Shown one piece after another: positions 20,896 through 33,149 of a stretch of DNA of 64,000 nucleotides. The stretch is from the NCBI GenBank assembly GCA_036936605.1, contig JAUPFV010000001.1, positions 247,688,925 through 247,752,924 of the forward strand, written 5' to 3'. Every line of letters begins with the position of its first letter. Position 1 is the stretch's first letter. The position numbers and the translations under genes were made by a program. This stretch comes from Limnanthes douglasii subsp. nivea (taxonomy: Eukaryota; Streptophyta; Magnoliopsida; Brassicales; Limnanthaceae). Below the pieces are notes generated by a model. That model was given only the letters and a program-made list of their open reading frames with translations. It made no database searches and was not told where the DNA came from.

Positions 20896-20912
20896 TGGCA
20901 CCGTATGTGGGA
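20896..20912 (+). other. Gypsy-2 primer-binding site
   Basis: TGGCACCGTATGTGGGA begins two bases after the LTR's terminal CA. This class of sequence (TGGCRYCGTNTRTGGGA) is the usual primer site position and style of plant Ty3/Gypsy elements. The primer tRNA was not assigned. Confidence 0.75.
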
Positions 20913-20956
20913 ACATGTGATAGCTGATTCTTCGAAATCACGATTTAACCTAAACG

Positions 20957-21855
20957 ATGAACGACGAAACGAGTGGGGAAAGGGTCGAGAGAGTATTGGC
21001 CCGAGCTATCTCGTTGTCCGAAGGCGAAGGGGCACCGGACCATGATTGTAATGACCGTCGTGTGCATGATCGGGATAAGTGATCAACTCTTATCATGACA
21101 AGGAGACAATTGATGGATGACATCGCGAAGCTGAACGCTGAGAGGGAGAGAGCTTTAGATGAAATAAGAGTTCGGGAGAGAAAAAAGAAAGAACCGATGA
21201 CAGGCAACCCTGGAGAAGGCTCCCCGGGAGAAGGTCACCATATTGAAGCCCGACCAATTCAAGGTCATTAAAAATCCCAGCAAGACGGAAAAAAAGAAGG
21301 AAAAACCAGATGGTACTCAAAGGATGACCGAGGTGTTTCTACTAATTTCACTTCGGATGATTCGTTAGGAAGAGACTATCGTCGCACGGAAAGACGAAGT
21401 AAAATCGCACAAAAAAAGAAATCCCGACGTAATAAGGCACCCAATTATGACTCACCCAAGTTCAAAAAAGACAACACTGAAATGTTGGCAGCCAGCAGAG
21501 AGGAGCTGGTAGTCCTACCCCGAGTCTAGTGGCAATCAATGAATAGCCAGACACAGGGATACAGGGTCAGTAGTCAGTTCGTCAACCAGAGAAATGAAGA
21601 GTTATATGGAATTCCTACCGAAGGGCTCGGGGGCGGGTCATTTGATTTTGGAATGAATTGGAGAGCATCGCCGTTGTCGGATGAGATACTATCGGGGCAC
21701 CTCCCGAAGAGATTTGATATATCTAAATTGGAGAAGTACGATGGCAAAAGAGACCCGGACAACCACTTAGAGGCTTTTAAGAATTTCATGTTGAGTTTCG
21801 ACAACGACGACAAGTTGTTATGCCGAGCTTTCTCAATGACCTTCAAGGACCAGGC
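20957..21855 (+). pseudogene. Gypsy-2 gag, 3'-truncated
   Basis: From ATG at 20957 the frame runs MNDETSGERVERVLARAISL with stops near 21078 and 21270, then the coiled DDIAKLNAERERALDEIRV stretch. The frame 21539-21985 holds the conserved start of the Gypsy capsid domain: DEILSGHLPKRFDISKLEKY, then DGKRDPDNHLEAFKNFMLSF, then LLCRAFSMTFKDQA. After DQA (about 21855) the capsid sequence stops abruptly and the reverse complement of the antisense gene begins. Most of gag and all of pol are therefore deleted. Confidence 0.82.
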
Positions 21856-24575
21856 CTTTTCATCCTCAGAGTCGGTGTCCGTGGCATCCGACTCTTCATC
21901 TTCGCAGACCACTCCGGATGGGCGATCTGCCTCGGGGACATCTAACCACATTGACCCAAAGGTAAGGTCGAGGAAACGGTTATGAAGACTCAAAACATAA
22001 GCAGATTAAGCCTCCGCGGTTTCTTTGTCCATCCATTTCTGACATTTTTCAGTAAATAGAGCATTGGCGGTTTTAAGGTCAGTGATTTCCTTCGTTTTCT
22101 TCGCTGCGGAGTAACGGAAGAAACAACTTTGAAATTTAGTCGTTGCTAACTACCCAGCTCGATCGTCGCGGTCTTTTCTAACCTGCGCCAAAGTTTTCTC
22201 AGCGTTCGACACTCGTTCATCAGCCTTTTAAGCTTTTCTTCCAAGAGTTTCTTCCCCGCATCTCTTTTCTCGACTTCATTTTCAAGCGCGACTATTTTCC
22301 CTTCCTCTTCTGTCAACCTATGGTTTAGCTCTCCTGTGTGCTTTTCCTTCATTGCCAGAGGACAATCATGTTGTATAAGGATAAGGACAGCACATCGGTG
22401 GCCCGCAAAGCGAAGGTATGAGGACTCCCAGGAACGGACAGAACGGGCAGTTTGGTGCCACTTGATGAAGCCCTGTCAGCTTTCACTGCTTCTGAAGGAC
22501 CAACATTTTTGCCCCCGACCTCGTCATCTTCAGGGCACACGACTACCGGAGCTTTCTCAAACGATACTGTTGCGGGATCAGTAACATCCCCCCTTAACCT
22601 CTTCGTAGTGTTCGAAAAGCGCCGGGAATGTCGCATTTTCTGTAATGGTGGGAGCGTCGGCAGAACCGCCCTCCGTTTTCTTCTTCGCGCGCTTTGGTTT
22701 TTTGGCTTCATCACCCTCAGCCACGGTCTTCTTCCTCTTCTTCTTCATTTTCTCGAGCCGATCGACCTTATTCGCCTCAACAACAACTGCTGCTTCTTGT
22801 CGAACAACATCGGTCTCCACATTTTCTACATTTGCTGGCTCGACATCCTCGTCAGACTTTGAGCTTTTGCTATGCACTTTGTTGCGTTGGAAAGGAATAG
22901 GTGAGCGTTAGGTGCGTCGGTTTTCGCGACCAGATCCACCAAGCCAGGTGGTTGGCGCAGCTCCTCCAATGAGAGCGGCTCCTTAGAGAAACGCTAGAGG
23001 TTACTTATGATCAAGTTAGTATTTTTAAAGCAGCGATGAAAGGCCCAACCCCAATTCTTTCGGGCAAAGTCCTTCAAAATTTGGAAGGTAACTTTGGCAT
23101 CCTCAAAGTAATCCTTTTTCAGCCCTTGAATGAATTCCTAGGACACTAAACAAAGGATTGGTCAGTAAAAAATGATGATTACCATCAGGAACCTATGTCC
23201 GCAGCAACCGCCTCGAGTTCTCTTTAGTTTATAGACGACCGTTCTCCCAGCAGCCGCTGAGGAAGACAAACCGATGCTTCCAGGATTTGTCGCCCTCGAG
23301 GAAGTCATTTACGATCTTCCAAGTGTTTGCTAAGGAAGAATAAAAGAAAGGCGATTTGGGTGACTTGGAAAGCCCGGACATGGCAATGTACTCTTCCATC
23401 GTCATAATGCAACCCGACAGTCGAGAGGCCATGATACACGACATTAGCGTATACCACGCGTTGGGAGTTATCTTTGAGGGGAAAATACCAATGACCTCGA
23501 AGTACCGAGCTATCTCAAGGTCTAGAGGAAACCTGAGACCCCAGTTAAAAAGCTCCGTAAAAACAATGATCTCCTGAGTTTGAACGTGCACGGGCGGTAC
23601 CCCAGGGACAGGGAATCGTACTTTGATGCACTACGGGATTCCCCACCGGATCAGAAGCTCCGACTGTTCGGCAGCGGAGAAGTACAGATGCTTGCCTTCG
23701 AAAAGGGCAATGAAATTGTCCCTTGGCAATAACCAATGGTAGGTGGTGGTTATAACGACCTCTATCTCTGGAGGAAGGGGCTCCTCGGGAGGAGCGGCAG
23801 CACTACCGCCTTCAGCAACGACACAATTTCCCCACTTCATTTTCCTTTGCAGGATTACTGCCCGAACCAACTAAATTGTTCGTTTCTGGCTCGTTGATTC
23901 CTCCGCTTGGAATATCTTCGGTGCAGTTGGGACCGGCCTCTTCTGGAATCTCAGAACCGGTCACTTTTGGATCGACCGATTGAGAAAGAGGTTGTATAAA
24001 GCTAGAACTACTGTCAGTGCGGATAGGCTTTGATCCACTTTCTTGTTGCTGGCGAGCGCGCTCCATTTCGAGGTTCTGTCGTTCGAGATTCCTTCGGGCA
24101 ACGCCCAAAGGGGTAGCAACAGTGTTAACACACGTGCGAAATTCTACGATTGTAGGAGTTAATTGCACCATTTCAGGTGAGACGCTCCCCACCGGCGAGG
24201 AAGAGGCGCTGGAGTCTTCCATCGTGAGGAAATTTGGTTTGCTTTGGCGTTTAGGAAGAAGAGGGGGTAAGTTTCCAGGGGCGTTTACCAACGAAGACGT
24301 CGGGTGATTTTACGGTTCGACGAGAGAATTTGGAGAAATACTACTGGAGGGAATAACGATGGCTTCGAGAGTCTGAGCGACAGCGGGCTCGGGCACAACG
24401 AATGATCCAGCGGCTCGGTATTCGTCGGCTCGGTCACTAATACTAGCCAAATCAATAAACCCAAACACGGATTCGGTTTTCTTCTTTGGTTTCTGTTTAA
24501 GCTTCGGGTTTTTTTTTCATAAACACTACTCTCTCTCTCTAGAACGATCAAGGGGGACTTTCTCTCTCTAAGATT
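21856..24575 (-). pseudogene. Gypsy-2 antisense gene (putative gypsy-type transposon domain, coiled coil, acidic tail)
   Basis: The minus strand carries a gene-like series of frames. At 24291-23812 is a Ser/Pro-rich N-terminus, probably starting at MEDSSASSSPVGS. At 23870-23631 and 23591-23229 are blocks FNWGLRFPLDLEIARYFEVI and ITPNAWYTLMSCIMASRL, which match the plant domain catalogued as putative gypsy type transposon (PF04195). Then come an EFIQGLKKDYFEDAKVTFQI segment, a Lys/Arg-rich part (22877-22578) that could be a nuclear localisation signal, and a coiled coil (22352-22146). The end is an acidic EDEESDATDTDSEDE tail (21993-21900). A possible intron with GT and AG ends lies near 23144-23180. 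Several frame breaks suggest decay. The biochemical function of this protein class is unknown. Confidence 0.75.
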
Positions 24576-24604
24576 TCTCTGAGGAAGCAATTTTGTGAAT
24601 GAAG

Positions 24605-24612
24605 TATTTATA
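24605..24612 (-). promoter_or_regulatory. TATA box of the antisense gene
   Basis: The minus strand reads CTTATAAATACTTC. About 30 bases downstream begins a leader with AGAGAGAGAAAGTCC and AGAGAGAGAGAGTAG, typical of a plant 5' UTR, followed by the antisense frames. The element thus has an internal promoter opposing its LTR promoter. Confidence 0.6.
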
Positions 24613-24639
24613 AGCAGCATGCCTTAACCGTTCTACGCA

Positions 24640-25137
24640 TGAGAGATTCCAAACGACGAAAAGCAGCGAGAAGTCGAAGAGCCTCTTGGAGAGATATGCA
24701 GACGAGCATGCTTCGAATAAAGAGATGGCACGTGTAGACCCAACCTAAAAATGCACGACATAGGCACTTGTCAGGCTAGTGTCGTAGGCCTGCACCGGCG
24801 CCGGAACTCGAGTTTGCGCTAGATGGGCTCCATGTGTCCAGTATTTCTTCCAAGGGCCAACGACCCGTTTGGGGCCATGGTGAACTCATTAGCCCGAGTC
24901 TGCAGAAGGCCCATAGCAAGTTCACTAGCATCGAGGGCACTTCGCATCCTTCCCCGAAGCATTAAGAAACATAAAAAAGATCAATCGTCAGTTATGAGAG
25001 AGTGGTCGGTCGAGGAGCGACGTAACTCATCCCAAATCCTTAGGCGATGCAATCCCGATGCAATTTTGGTTAGAGGCTGTTTGACTGAATTATTCACAAG
25101 TCTTTATTCCCGATGCTCTTGAAGATTGGGAGGCTAC
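24640..25137 (+). other. Gypsy-2 region before the 3' LTR, with polypurine tract
   Basis: No supported protein; a 99-codon plus frame (24823-25122) is not recognisable. The last 14 bases (GATTGGGAGGCTAC, 25124-25137) are the polypurine tract ahead of the 3' LTR. Confidence 0.6.
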
Positions 25138-25467
25138 TGATAAAGGAGCAATTCAACGAGCACGTTAGAAAAGGAGTTACTTGCAAAAAGGAGAAGTGAA
25201 ATATACCCATTAGTGTATTTATTATTTATTGGAGAATATTGTGTAAAATAAGTAAGATGTAAAGGACTAACTATTAAATAATTAAAGACTACCTAGGACA
25301 AAAATGGGTCCCACTTTCCCCACTATATAAGGGAGCCCCTTTATTCTTGGGTAGGTGGACATTCTTTAATACTTTCTCTTTCTACTTTCTCTCTATATAT
25401 TTTTAGCACTAGTCACATCAAGCACTAGATCCAAGATTCCCCATTCTTGTCATTAATTTACACATCA
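25138..25467 (+). mobile_element. Gypsy-2 3' LTR (330 bp)
   Basis: It begins TGATAAAGG and ends ACACATCA, matching the left LTR with scattered differences, mostly in the first 60 bases. It keeps the TATA region CCACTATATAAGGGAG and the empty Stowaway target. Confidence 0.92.
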
Positions 25468-26180
25468 CTCACGATGTCTACTAGTTGATTATTTGATTTT
25501 ACAAAATGAAGTTCAATTGTATAATTTCCAATTCTTTCTTTTATAAAGCATCGATTTACTTCCACATGTTTAGTTTTGTCGTGTTGAATAGGATTTTCCG
25601 GGACACTTATTGCTACTTTATTGTCACACTTGAGTTGACTTGAAAGAGATTATAGAAATCCAATTTCAGTCATTAATTTCTTGATCCACAAGATTTTTGT
25701 TATTCTCTTAGAATTTTCCCCAAATTCTACCTCAACACTCGAAAGTGCTCCCACTTTCTGCTTCTTACTTCTCCATGACATTAGGCTTCCCCTAACTAAC
25801 ATAAAGTAACTTGATGTAGAACTGGAGTCATCTGGGTTACCAGCCCAATCGGCATCAGTGTATGCTTCAATATATGAATGCTTATTTCTTTTTAGCACAA
25901 TTCCAAGCGAGCAAGTTCTTCTTTAACCTTGCGATTTCTTCAGTGTTGTTTCATGTGATGATCATGTCATCTACATAGATTATAAGCAAGAGACCATGTT
26001 ATCTTTTTTCAGAAATTATGTATGATCAGATTTACTTTGTTTGTACTCGTATTGCTTCATTACCATAATAAATTCTCCAAACCATACTCGTGGGGACTGT
26101 TTGACCCCATACAACGCCTTATGAAGCCTACATACTTTATTATTTCAAAACCCATAAGAGAATCCTAGTAAAGCCTCTAT
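25468..26180 (-). pseudogene. Copia-5 RNase H and RT fragment, right part
   Basis: The minus strand shows TEEI- and MIIT-like RT remnants (about 25910-26160), then the RNase H frame 25898-25650 with EAYTDADWAGNPDDSSSTSS, SWRSKKQKVGALSSVEVEF and KRITKILWIKKLMTEIGF. CDNKVAIS- and KHVEV-like blocks lie below it. Compared with Copia-2, part between the RT motif and RNase H is deleted near 25905. It joins 20304 across Gypsy-2. Confidence 0.82.
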
Positions 26181-29043
26181 AACTATGGTAGGAACACACA
26201 ATTTGATCCGTAAAGGATTATGGTAATCAATTTCGGACCTACCACTATTTTAGTCTAGATTCGATGACCGGCTAGGTAAAAGAGATCAACAAACAACTCA
26301 ACTTTATAACTATGGTAGGAACACACAGTTTGATCCATAAAAGCAAAATTCTATGTGTGTATACTAATGCGAGATATCCAAAAATACAAGAAAGTCTTTA
26401 AAAGAAAGATCGAAAACATAAATCAACAAATACTAAAAAGTAGGTTATTACATTAAATTGGTAGGTATGCTGGTTAAAGGTGATAATATTTAGTCATTAA
26501 ATATGATTTCCAATGCACATAACCACTCATTGGACAATAGTTTGGGCATGCGGTCATTAAATAGTTGAAAAATAACAAAAACAATATTGGTATAAATTTT
26601 AACCTCTTTGAGAGTATGTCTCCGGTGTTATATTCAATAGTCTAAAAAGGTTGATTTGTATAATACGTCCAACATTTGTAACGTATACAAGTTCTGCCAA
26701 AAATTAGGTTGATTGAAACAATTGATTATTTACAGATGCAATATTTATTGTCTAAATTATAAACATATAATTACTTACATTGACATAGGACTGGAGCGAA
26801 GGATCTGATTTCATAACAGACTTGTTTTTTGCATATAGGTGAGCGTATAATTATTATAAATGTTCCCCCGTGTGCATATCATATTAGACTTTGGGTATCG
26901 TTGTTCAAGATATTATAAATTACTTCCAACAATATGATGTTTTGTATAGGGTTTTCATACACGCCAAATGAAAAACAAGATAAGTACAAATAAGTATTTG
27001 AATGTTTAAGAATGATTTTAAAAAAAACAATTATGAGTTGTCTTGTGTCATACTAACTGACCGTGAATCTGCTTTAGTATTTATGAAAATTAATTTGCGA
27101 CTCACATGCTATATGACTGATATATCCATAAGAGCGTAAATTCTAACATACACGAAATTTAAAGAATGATAAGGAGTTTAAAAAATGTATAGATCCTTAG
27201 AACGATGAGGTTTAGCATTCCACCATTTTCGTTATAAAGGAATCGTTTGAAGCATAAAAATGGGTCGATTACGTGTTAGACTCGTGGAATACACCGTATA
27301 AAAATAATTTTATTCATGTATACAAACAAACTCATGTACTTGGGTAACATATTATGTTTACAGGATCATACTTCTTAGGTTAATATAGTATTAGCGTTAT
27401 GGGGAACTGTTAAATTTTTAAACATAGTGTAGTTCATTTACAAAACGTAGTATATGTGAAACATAATATATCAAGTTACGAAACATAGTATAATTGTTTG
27501 TGTGAAATTCTTAACTACTTAAAACCCCAAAATATTATACTTATAAAACATAATATAGTCGTTATAAAATACACAATTATAAAATAAGTTATATAGAAAT
27601 TGACAAATAGAGTAAAATCAAGTATTTTTATATTATTTGTGGAATACATAATTGGAAAAATATAGTATATTCCAATTGCAAAATATAATATAATTGGACT
27701 TGTTAAATGCGTAATAGCGAAACATGGTACATTCTAGTTACAAAATATTGTATAATAGGGTTTACAAATAATACAAACTATAAAAATTCTAAATTTGTTA
27801 TTCGTGGTTGCGGGCGAAATCTGAGCCTTTTTCCATAAACCATTTGGCATAATTTATGCATATATTTCTCCATGTTTTGGCAAAAATAAGTTTTTTTTAG
27901 TCTTACGATCCATCAAACGAGTGAAAAAAATAATTAGGTAAAGTTTGGCCATTTTTGGTAGTCACGCCCTACAAATTAGTATTTTGGCTTTTTGTATAGT
28001 TTTTCCATTTACGAAATGCATAATAACAAAACATGATATATTCGAGTTATGAAGTATTGTATATTAAGTTGCAAACATAATTTTTTATAGTGGATAGGCA
28101 CACTTTAGCTTGAAATACTTTATTAGGTCAAAACAATTGAATTTTGCATTTATTGGAAAAATTTAAACATGTTACCCTCTGCAAAAATTAAACTAATAAA
28201 TAATCTTTAATGATAATCAAATGTTATAGCGCATACACTTATCAATTGTAAAAAAATCATGAGTTATGTGGGCCAATTTTGTAAGTAATTTAAGAGATAT
28301 ATTGAATAATTATAAGCTTATTGAAGCGGTCATAACTGAACCCTCCATATACGGTTGTGTAAGTCAAACAATACATTAGTTACTATGTACATATGAACTT
28401 AAAATAATATAACGACATGATCGATGAATTCTTTTACATATTACACACGATCATTAGAAAATGCTATTCATCATGTTGTTCGTTAAGCTTCTAGGATAAT
28501 AAGAGGTTGTCATTGAGCATGGACTTTTATAAGTAACTTGAGAGGTGTTTAACAGTGAAAGATTTCATTTTCAAAAATAATTCATAAAAATATTGGATAA
28601 CTCGACTGCTATTATATGTGATCCCCAAGAGATATTTATAACATAACCTTGTACTTCTGATCGAGAAGTAGTAGAACCAAAGAAACATACGTGGATAAGT
28701 CTACAAAATGATTTTTCTTTTTTGAACATATTGAAGAATTATGGTTTGAATCTCATTAGATAATGCAACCACTTTAGAGTTTAGTATTTCAGCCTTTATA
28801 TTAAGAACACTAGTTGGTACATTTTACAGCACCACTCGAACAACGGTAAAAATATTCCATGCTAACTTTATCGAAAAACATCTACAATGAAACGACTGCA
28901 AGCCATATTGAAAGATATAGCATTGTCTAGAGCATCGATGACGATATCAAATATCGGCTGCGTAGATCTTATCAGTTACAAATAGCTAAAAGTATTTTAT
29001 AAATAATACATATCATCGTATATGAATTTTTATAATAAAAAAT
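26181..29043. other. AT-rich stretch without a recognised gene
   Basis: No coding sequence could be supported on either strand. A 33-bp direct repeat (TATAACTATGGTAGGAACAC...) occurs at 26178 and 26305. Between about 27400 and 28080 a degenerate motif close to GAAACATAGTATAATT recurs many times at irregular spacing. Confidence 0.6.
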
Positions 29044-29618
29044 TGAACAACGAGGCATAACATATACAAAATAAAGGTTTAAAGAAGATACTACACGATG
29101 ATCATAAAGAAGATGTTAGATAAAGAATATATAGAAGATGCTAGACAAGGGTGGAGGTTTTAGATGAGGGTCGTAAAGAATTTATTAGACGAGGGTTATG
29201 AAAAATATATTAGATGAGAGCCATAAAAAAGATATTAGATGAAATATATAAAGAAGATGTTTGATGAAGATTATAAAAAATGTTAGATGAGGGCCATAAA
29301 GAGGATATTAGACGAGGTCATATAAGATATATAAAAGAAGACAAAGCAAGCGGATAGAAAGATCGTTTAAGCAGTTACAACTTAATAACACGTGTAATTA
29401 TTCAATTGGTTATCAATATTGTTTGTTAGGCTATTATAACAAGTGTAAAATAGTGACCAACAAATAAGATCTTACAAACAGTATGAATAAGAACTTAAGG
29501 CTCCATTTGGTGGCTGATCATTTTTTAATAAAATAAATTTATTATTATCAGAGTTATTTTATTTCTCAATTATTCTTCATTACCTTGGTTTTATATTTAA
29601 GAAGGATTTCCCTTATCA
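29044..29618 (+). mobile_element. Gypsy-3 5' LTR with internal short repeats
   Basis: It runs from TGAACAACGAGGC to CCCTTATCA, directly before a primer site. It aligns with 62936-63478. From about 29090 to 29320 it contains a degenerate 28-35 bp repeat built on AAAGAAGATATTAGATGAGG. The LTR start was set by comparison of the two copies and may be off by some bases. Confidence 0.72.
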
Positions 29619-29622
29619 AATC

Positions 29623-29639
29623 TGGCGTCGTCTATGGGA
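29623..29639 (+). other. Gypsy-3 primer-binding site
   Basis: TGGCGTCGTCTATGGGA follows the LTR end by four bases. The position and sequence style are those of plant Ty3/Gypsy primer sites. Confidence 0.8.
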
Positions 29640-30461
29640 ATTTTTCTTTTCAAAAAAATTAAATTTCAGAAATTTACCAATAGTGATTATTAGATCTAGA
29701 ATGGAAAGAGAAACACCACAAATTCATTTAATTTTCAGAATTCAGGTGACTGTTATGGGGATCACGACCACATTTCCAAGAAACAGTGGTAATCCAAGGC
29801 AAGAACAACCTTTAGCATGGTATTACTGTGAAAGGTGATCGACCAAAAGCAGAGAACTCTAATAGTCACAATGGCATATTGCAATTAGCCAATATAAGCG
29901 CACGGTAGGGTTAACCAAGTTCAAAGTGGTACAGTTTGTATGACAGCTTCTGCACACGGTTATTTTACATCAAATCAAGGGGAAAACCTTTCCAAGCAAT
30001 GTTTTTTAAATACTTCTTTTGGTATTTAAATTTTATAATTATAGATTGAAGAATTAAATAAGGAAAAAATTAGGGATAAACAATTTTAAATTAAGAGAGA
30101 CTTATAAGCTAAAGTCAGAATGGAAAATTTGAATGTGGCATTGTAATTGTTGTCACAAAAATTTTTGTCAAAAAGGAAGGGAAAACATAAATTAAACAAA
30201 TAAGACAGTAAGGGGAGTTGTATTGGAAGGGTGAAAGATAAAGAGGTGACGATTAGAGTAGTAATAACAAGCAAAATAAAATGAAGCAGAAAAATCTATA
30301 GTACTAGGATTAGTCAAGCAATAAGCATTTAAAAAAATAGAAAGGTAAAAATATGGAGTACAATAATGAGCGACCGATTATAGTAGCTAATATGCTTTAA
30401 GAGTACCCATGATAGGAAATATCTTAAGGGTAAACTTCCCCAAAATTTCGGTTCCTATTAA
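29640..30461 (+). other. Gypsy-3 leader and gag N-terminal region, decayed
   Basis: An ATG at about 29700 starts MERETPQIHLIF, but the frame breaks soon after. No domain was recognised before the capsid block at 30462. Confidence 0.5.
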
Positions 30462-31060
30462 ATGAATACATATGATGGTTTAGGGGATCTCAAACACCAT
30501 TTAGAATAATATAAAAACATGATGATGAGGTTTAATACAAATGATGTTTTACTTTATATAGAGTTTTCAATGACATTTAAATTGAACGCACTTGACTGGC
30601 TTAATTGTTTACCTAAAGGATTTATTCTGGATTTATAATGGGTCTTTGGAGAAGATTTAAAAATATTCACTAAACTAAAGTGATTTTCTAATGAATATGT
30701 ACAAAACAAAGAGAGATATTAAAAATCTATATTCATAACTTTATTCACAACATGAATAATCTGATGATGTGTAAAGAAGATATCGTTATGGCATCATTTA
30801 AAAAAGGTCTTTAAACATGGATAAACAACTATATGAGGATCTTGTCAGATTTCCGGTAGATAATATGGGAGATTTTTTGGCAAGGTCATATTAGTTTACC
30901 AGAGTTTAAGATCATAGGAAGGGGACATCTTCTTATTTGAAACCCTAAAAGTCAAAGATATTTGTACCTGACATAAAAAGAATTAATAAAGTCGGACATA
31001 ATGAGATATTACAAGTCTCGTTAAGCTGGCCTTGTATAATAATAATCCATCTCGAAAGAT
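30462..31060 (+). pseudogene. Gypsy-3 gag (capsid domain) remnant
   Basis: In one frame with internal TAA codons the sequence reads MNTYDGLGDLKHHLE, YKNMMMRFNTNDVLLYIEF and SMTFKLNALDWLNCLPKGFI. This is the Gypsy capsid pattern (YDG..DP..HL, then L..AL.WF..LP.GSI). Stops follow and the remainder is recognisable only in pieces. Confidence 0.78.
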
Positions 31061-31429
31061 CACTCATTTGAATGAAAATATCCCATTAATGTTTTAAAAA
31101 ACAAAGTAACAGCCTCATCAGGTCATTTTTGCTGTAAGCATTGTGAAATCTTGTATGTATTTCTGTGTATATCATTATAGTGGAGAGCTTGTCCAATTTT
31201 TCAAGAACATGAGAATAGAAAGAAATGAAGATAAATATAAAAGGGAATGGAAACAATAATAGAGGATAAAAGAAAGCAATCATGGGTACATACTATTTCT
31301 TGTGGTATTTTAGAAACCGGTTCGATATAAGAGAGGTATATTTTGGTTGATGAATCTTCATACCATTGTTATTGAAAACCGGTTGCATATTGGATTTTCA
31401 ACAATGATGATTTTAGATGATTTTTTACT

Positions 31430-31900
31430 CCTCATGTAGATGTATTAATTATCAATTTAGACATATTCAGAGTTATGGTCACACCAGTGTTGATCCATAA
31501 TGGTAGCTCGGCTAATGTTATTTTAAGAGCAGTTATGGTCAGATGGTCTTAGTACCTCCATACAAATATACTAACAGACAATTGGTTAGTTATATATTTT
31601 AGTTCTGTTGGTGAGGTTGAACTTTCGTTGACTGTTAGTTATGGTAATATTAAAAGAATTGTGGGAGCACTATTCATGATAGATTATGCTCGTAGCTCGT
31701 ACAACGCGATCATGGGCAGGCCATTGCTCTACAAAATTGGAGCAACTACCTGTTCATTTCATCAATGTCTAAAATATATTATTAGAAATATACTTTGGAT
31801 CGTTGGAGGCAGTCGGAGAATAGCTATGGGTTTTTATGAAATTTCTCTAGACCCTGAGAAGTTGGTGTAATAATACCTAAAAATATGGGAGGGTCGTCAA
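31430..31900 (+). pseudogene. Gypsy-3 protease remnant
   Basis: The frame 31628-31870 contains FMIDYARSSYNAIMGRPLLY, matching the C-terminal F.V.....YNAILGRP.L segment of Gypsy/Tat aspartic proteases. An upstream LIHNGSSANV-like block near 31490 is the decayed DxGSSA active site. Confidence 0.75.
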
Positions 31901-32039
31901 CTGCTAGAATTTTGAATCTGAAAGAGGTTAACGATCCTAGATAAGATATTCAATGTGGAGAACCTTTGGTTGAGATAGTGGAATAAGTAATAGGAAGTGG
32001 AAAAATTGTTAAAGTTGGGAATTAGTTGAGTCAAACTTT

Positions 32040-32960
32040 AAGTTTAGATGGATGGAATTGTTGACTAAAAAATCTTATGTTTTCGTTCAGATTAATGATG
32101 ATGTAAATGAGGTTACTTTGTTTATCATATACCACAAGTTATTAATTGATAAAAAAATGAAGTCGGTTGGTTATAAGAGAGGGATTTTTTATCTGCGAAA
32201 GCAGAGGTCATCGTCAACGAGGTGGATCTTATTAAAATTAGGGGACATCGTGGATCCAAAATATATAACTCAGGTTGCTAATCCAGTGCTAATTAAGAAG
32301 AAAAATGGGAAAATGAAGAATGTGTGACGACTTTACTTACCACAATAAGGCATATCCAAAGGATGCGTTTCATTTGCCTTATATTGATGAGTTAGTGGAT
32401 ACGGCCTCTAGTCACGATGTTTTTCATTCATAGATGCATACTCATATAGAACCAAATTGGAATGCATCTGAAAGATGAGGAAGATATTTTTTTTCAAATA
32501 TAAAGAGGTTTGTAGTGTTATAAAGTTATGCCTTTTAGTTTAAAATGAAGGATCAACCTACTAGGGGCTCGTCAACCAAATATTTGAGAAAAAAACTGAG
32601 AAACAAATATGAAGGCATACGTAGAAGACATGATTGTAAAAAGCAACCAGTAAGGATAAAAAAATTAAAGTTTTATCTCAAATATTTGAAAATCTAAGGA
32701 TACTTAATCTTAAGTTAAATCTTCTAAAGTGTTCGTCTAGAATTTAAAGTAGAAAACTTCTCAAGTATATTATCAATAAGAATGGAATTGAAACTGATCC
32801 AGAACAACTAAAATAATTTTTAACTATGGGGCCACCAAAAAATTCAAAGAGGTTCAAAGGTTTACGGGTTTTCTTGCAGAACTATCCAGGTGTATCTTTA
32901 AAACTTTTGATAAAAGTCATTTTTTAAAAGTCCTTAAAGAATCTAAACTGGAAAGAGGAA
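32040..32960 (+). pseudogene. Gypsy-3 reverse transcriptase remnant
   Basis: The plus strand retains, across several frames, VANPVLIKKKNGKMKNV (near 32275-32325), FHLPYIDELVDTASSHDVF (about 32368-32425), MKAYVEDMIVKSNQ (about 32610-32650, the catalytic block, with E replacing the first D), then INKNGIETDPEQLK-like and GPPKNSKRFKGLRVFLAE-like segments. The order and spacing match Tat-lineage RT. No open frame longer than about 90 codons remains. Confidence 0.82.
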
Positions 32961-33149
32961 TGTGATTAGGCATTTCGCATGCTAAAATAATATTTGACTT
33001 CAACAGAGATCTTATCAGCTCCAATACAAGGTGAATCATTGTATCTATATTTGTATCTCTCCAATTTCATTGTGAGTGTTTTCTTGGATAGAGAAGATAA
33101 AAGGATTCAAAAAACCCAATTTATTATATAAATTTATGCATACATAAGG

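Larger units (their letters stand above)
20305..25467 (+). mobile_element. Gypsy-2: pol-less Ty3/Gypsy-type element with antisense ORFs (5.2 kb)
   Basis: Two LTRs (330 bp each once the MITE is removed) bound a 4.2 kb interior. Host TSDs are GTCAC (20300-20304) and CTCAC (25468-25472). A Gypsy-type primer site follows the left LTR, and a purine-rich GATTGGGAGGCTAC precedes the right LTR, giving plus orientation. The interior holds only a broken 5' part of gag on the plus strand and a long antisense coding region. No protease, RT or integrase was found, so it is non-autonomous (LARD-like). Presence of an antisense ORF is known for some Tat-lineage elements such as maize Grande. Confidence 0.85.

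Noticed and set aside
22452..22911. Plus-strand ORFs of 136, 88 and 68 codons
   Set aside because: Shadows of the antisense gene; low-complexity Ser/Phe content and no domain.
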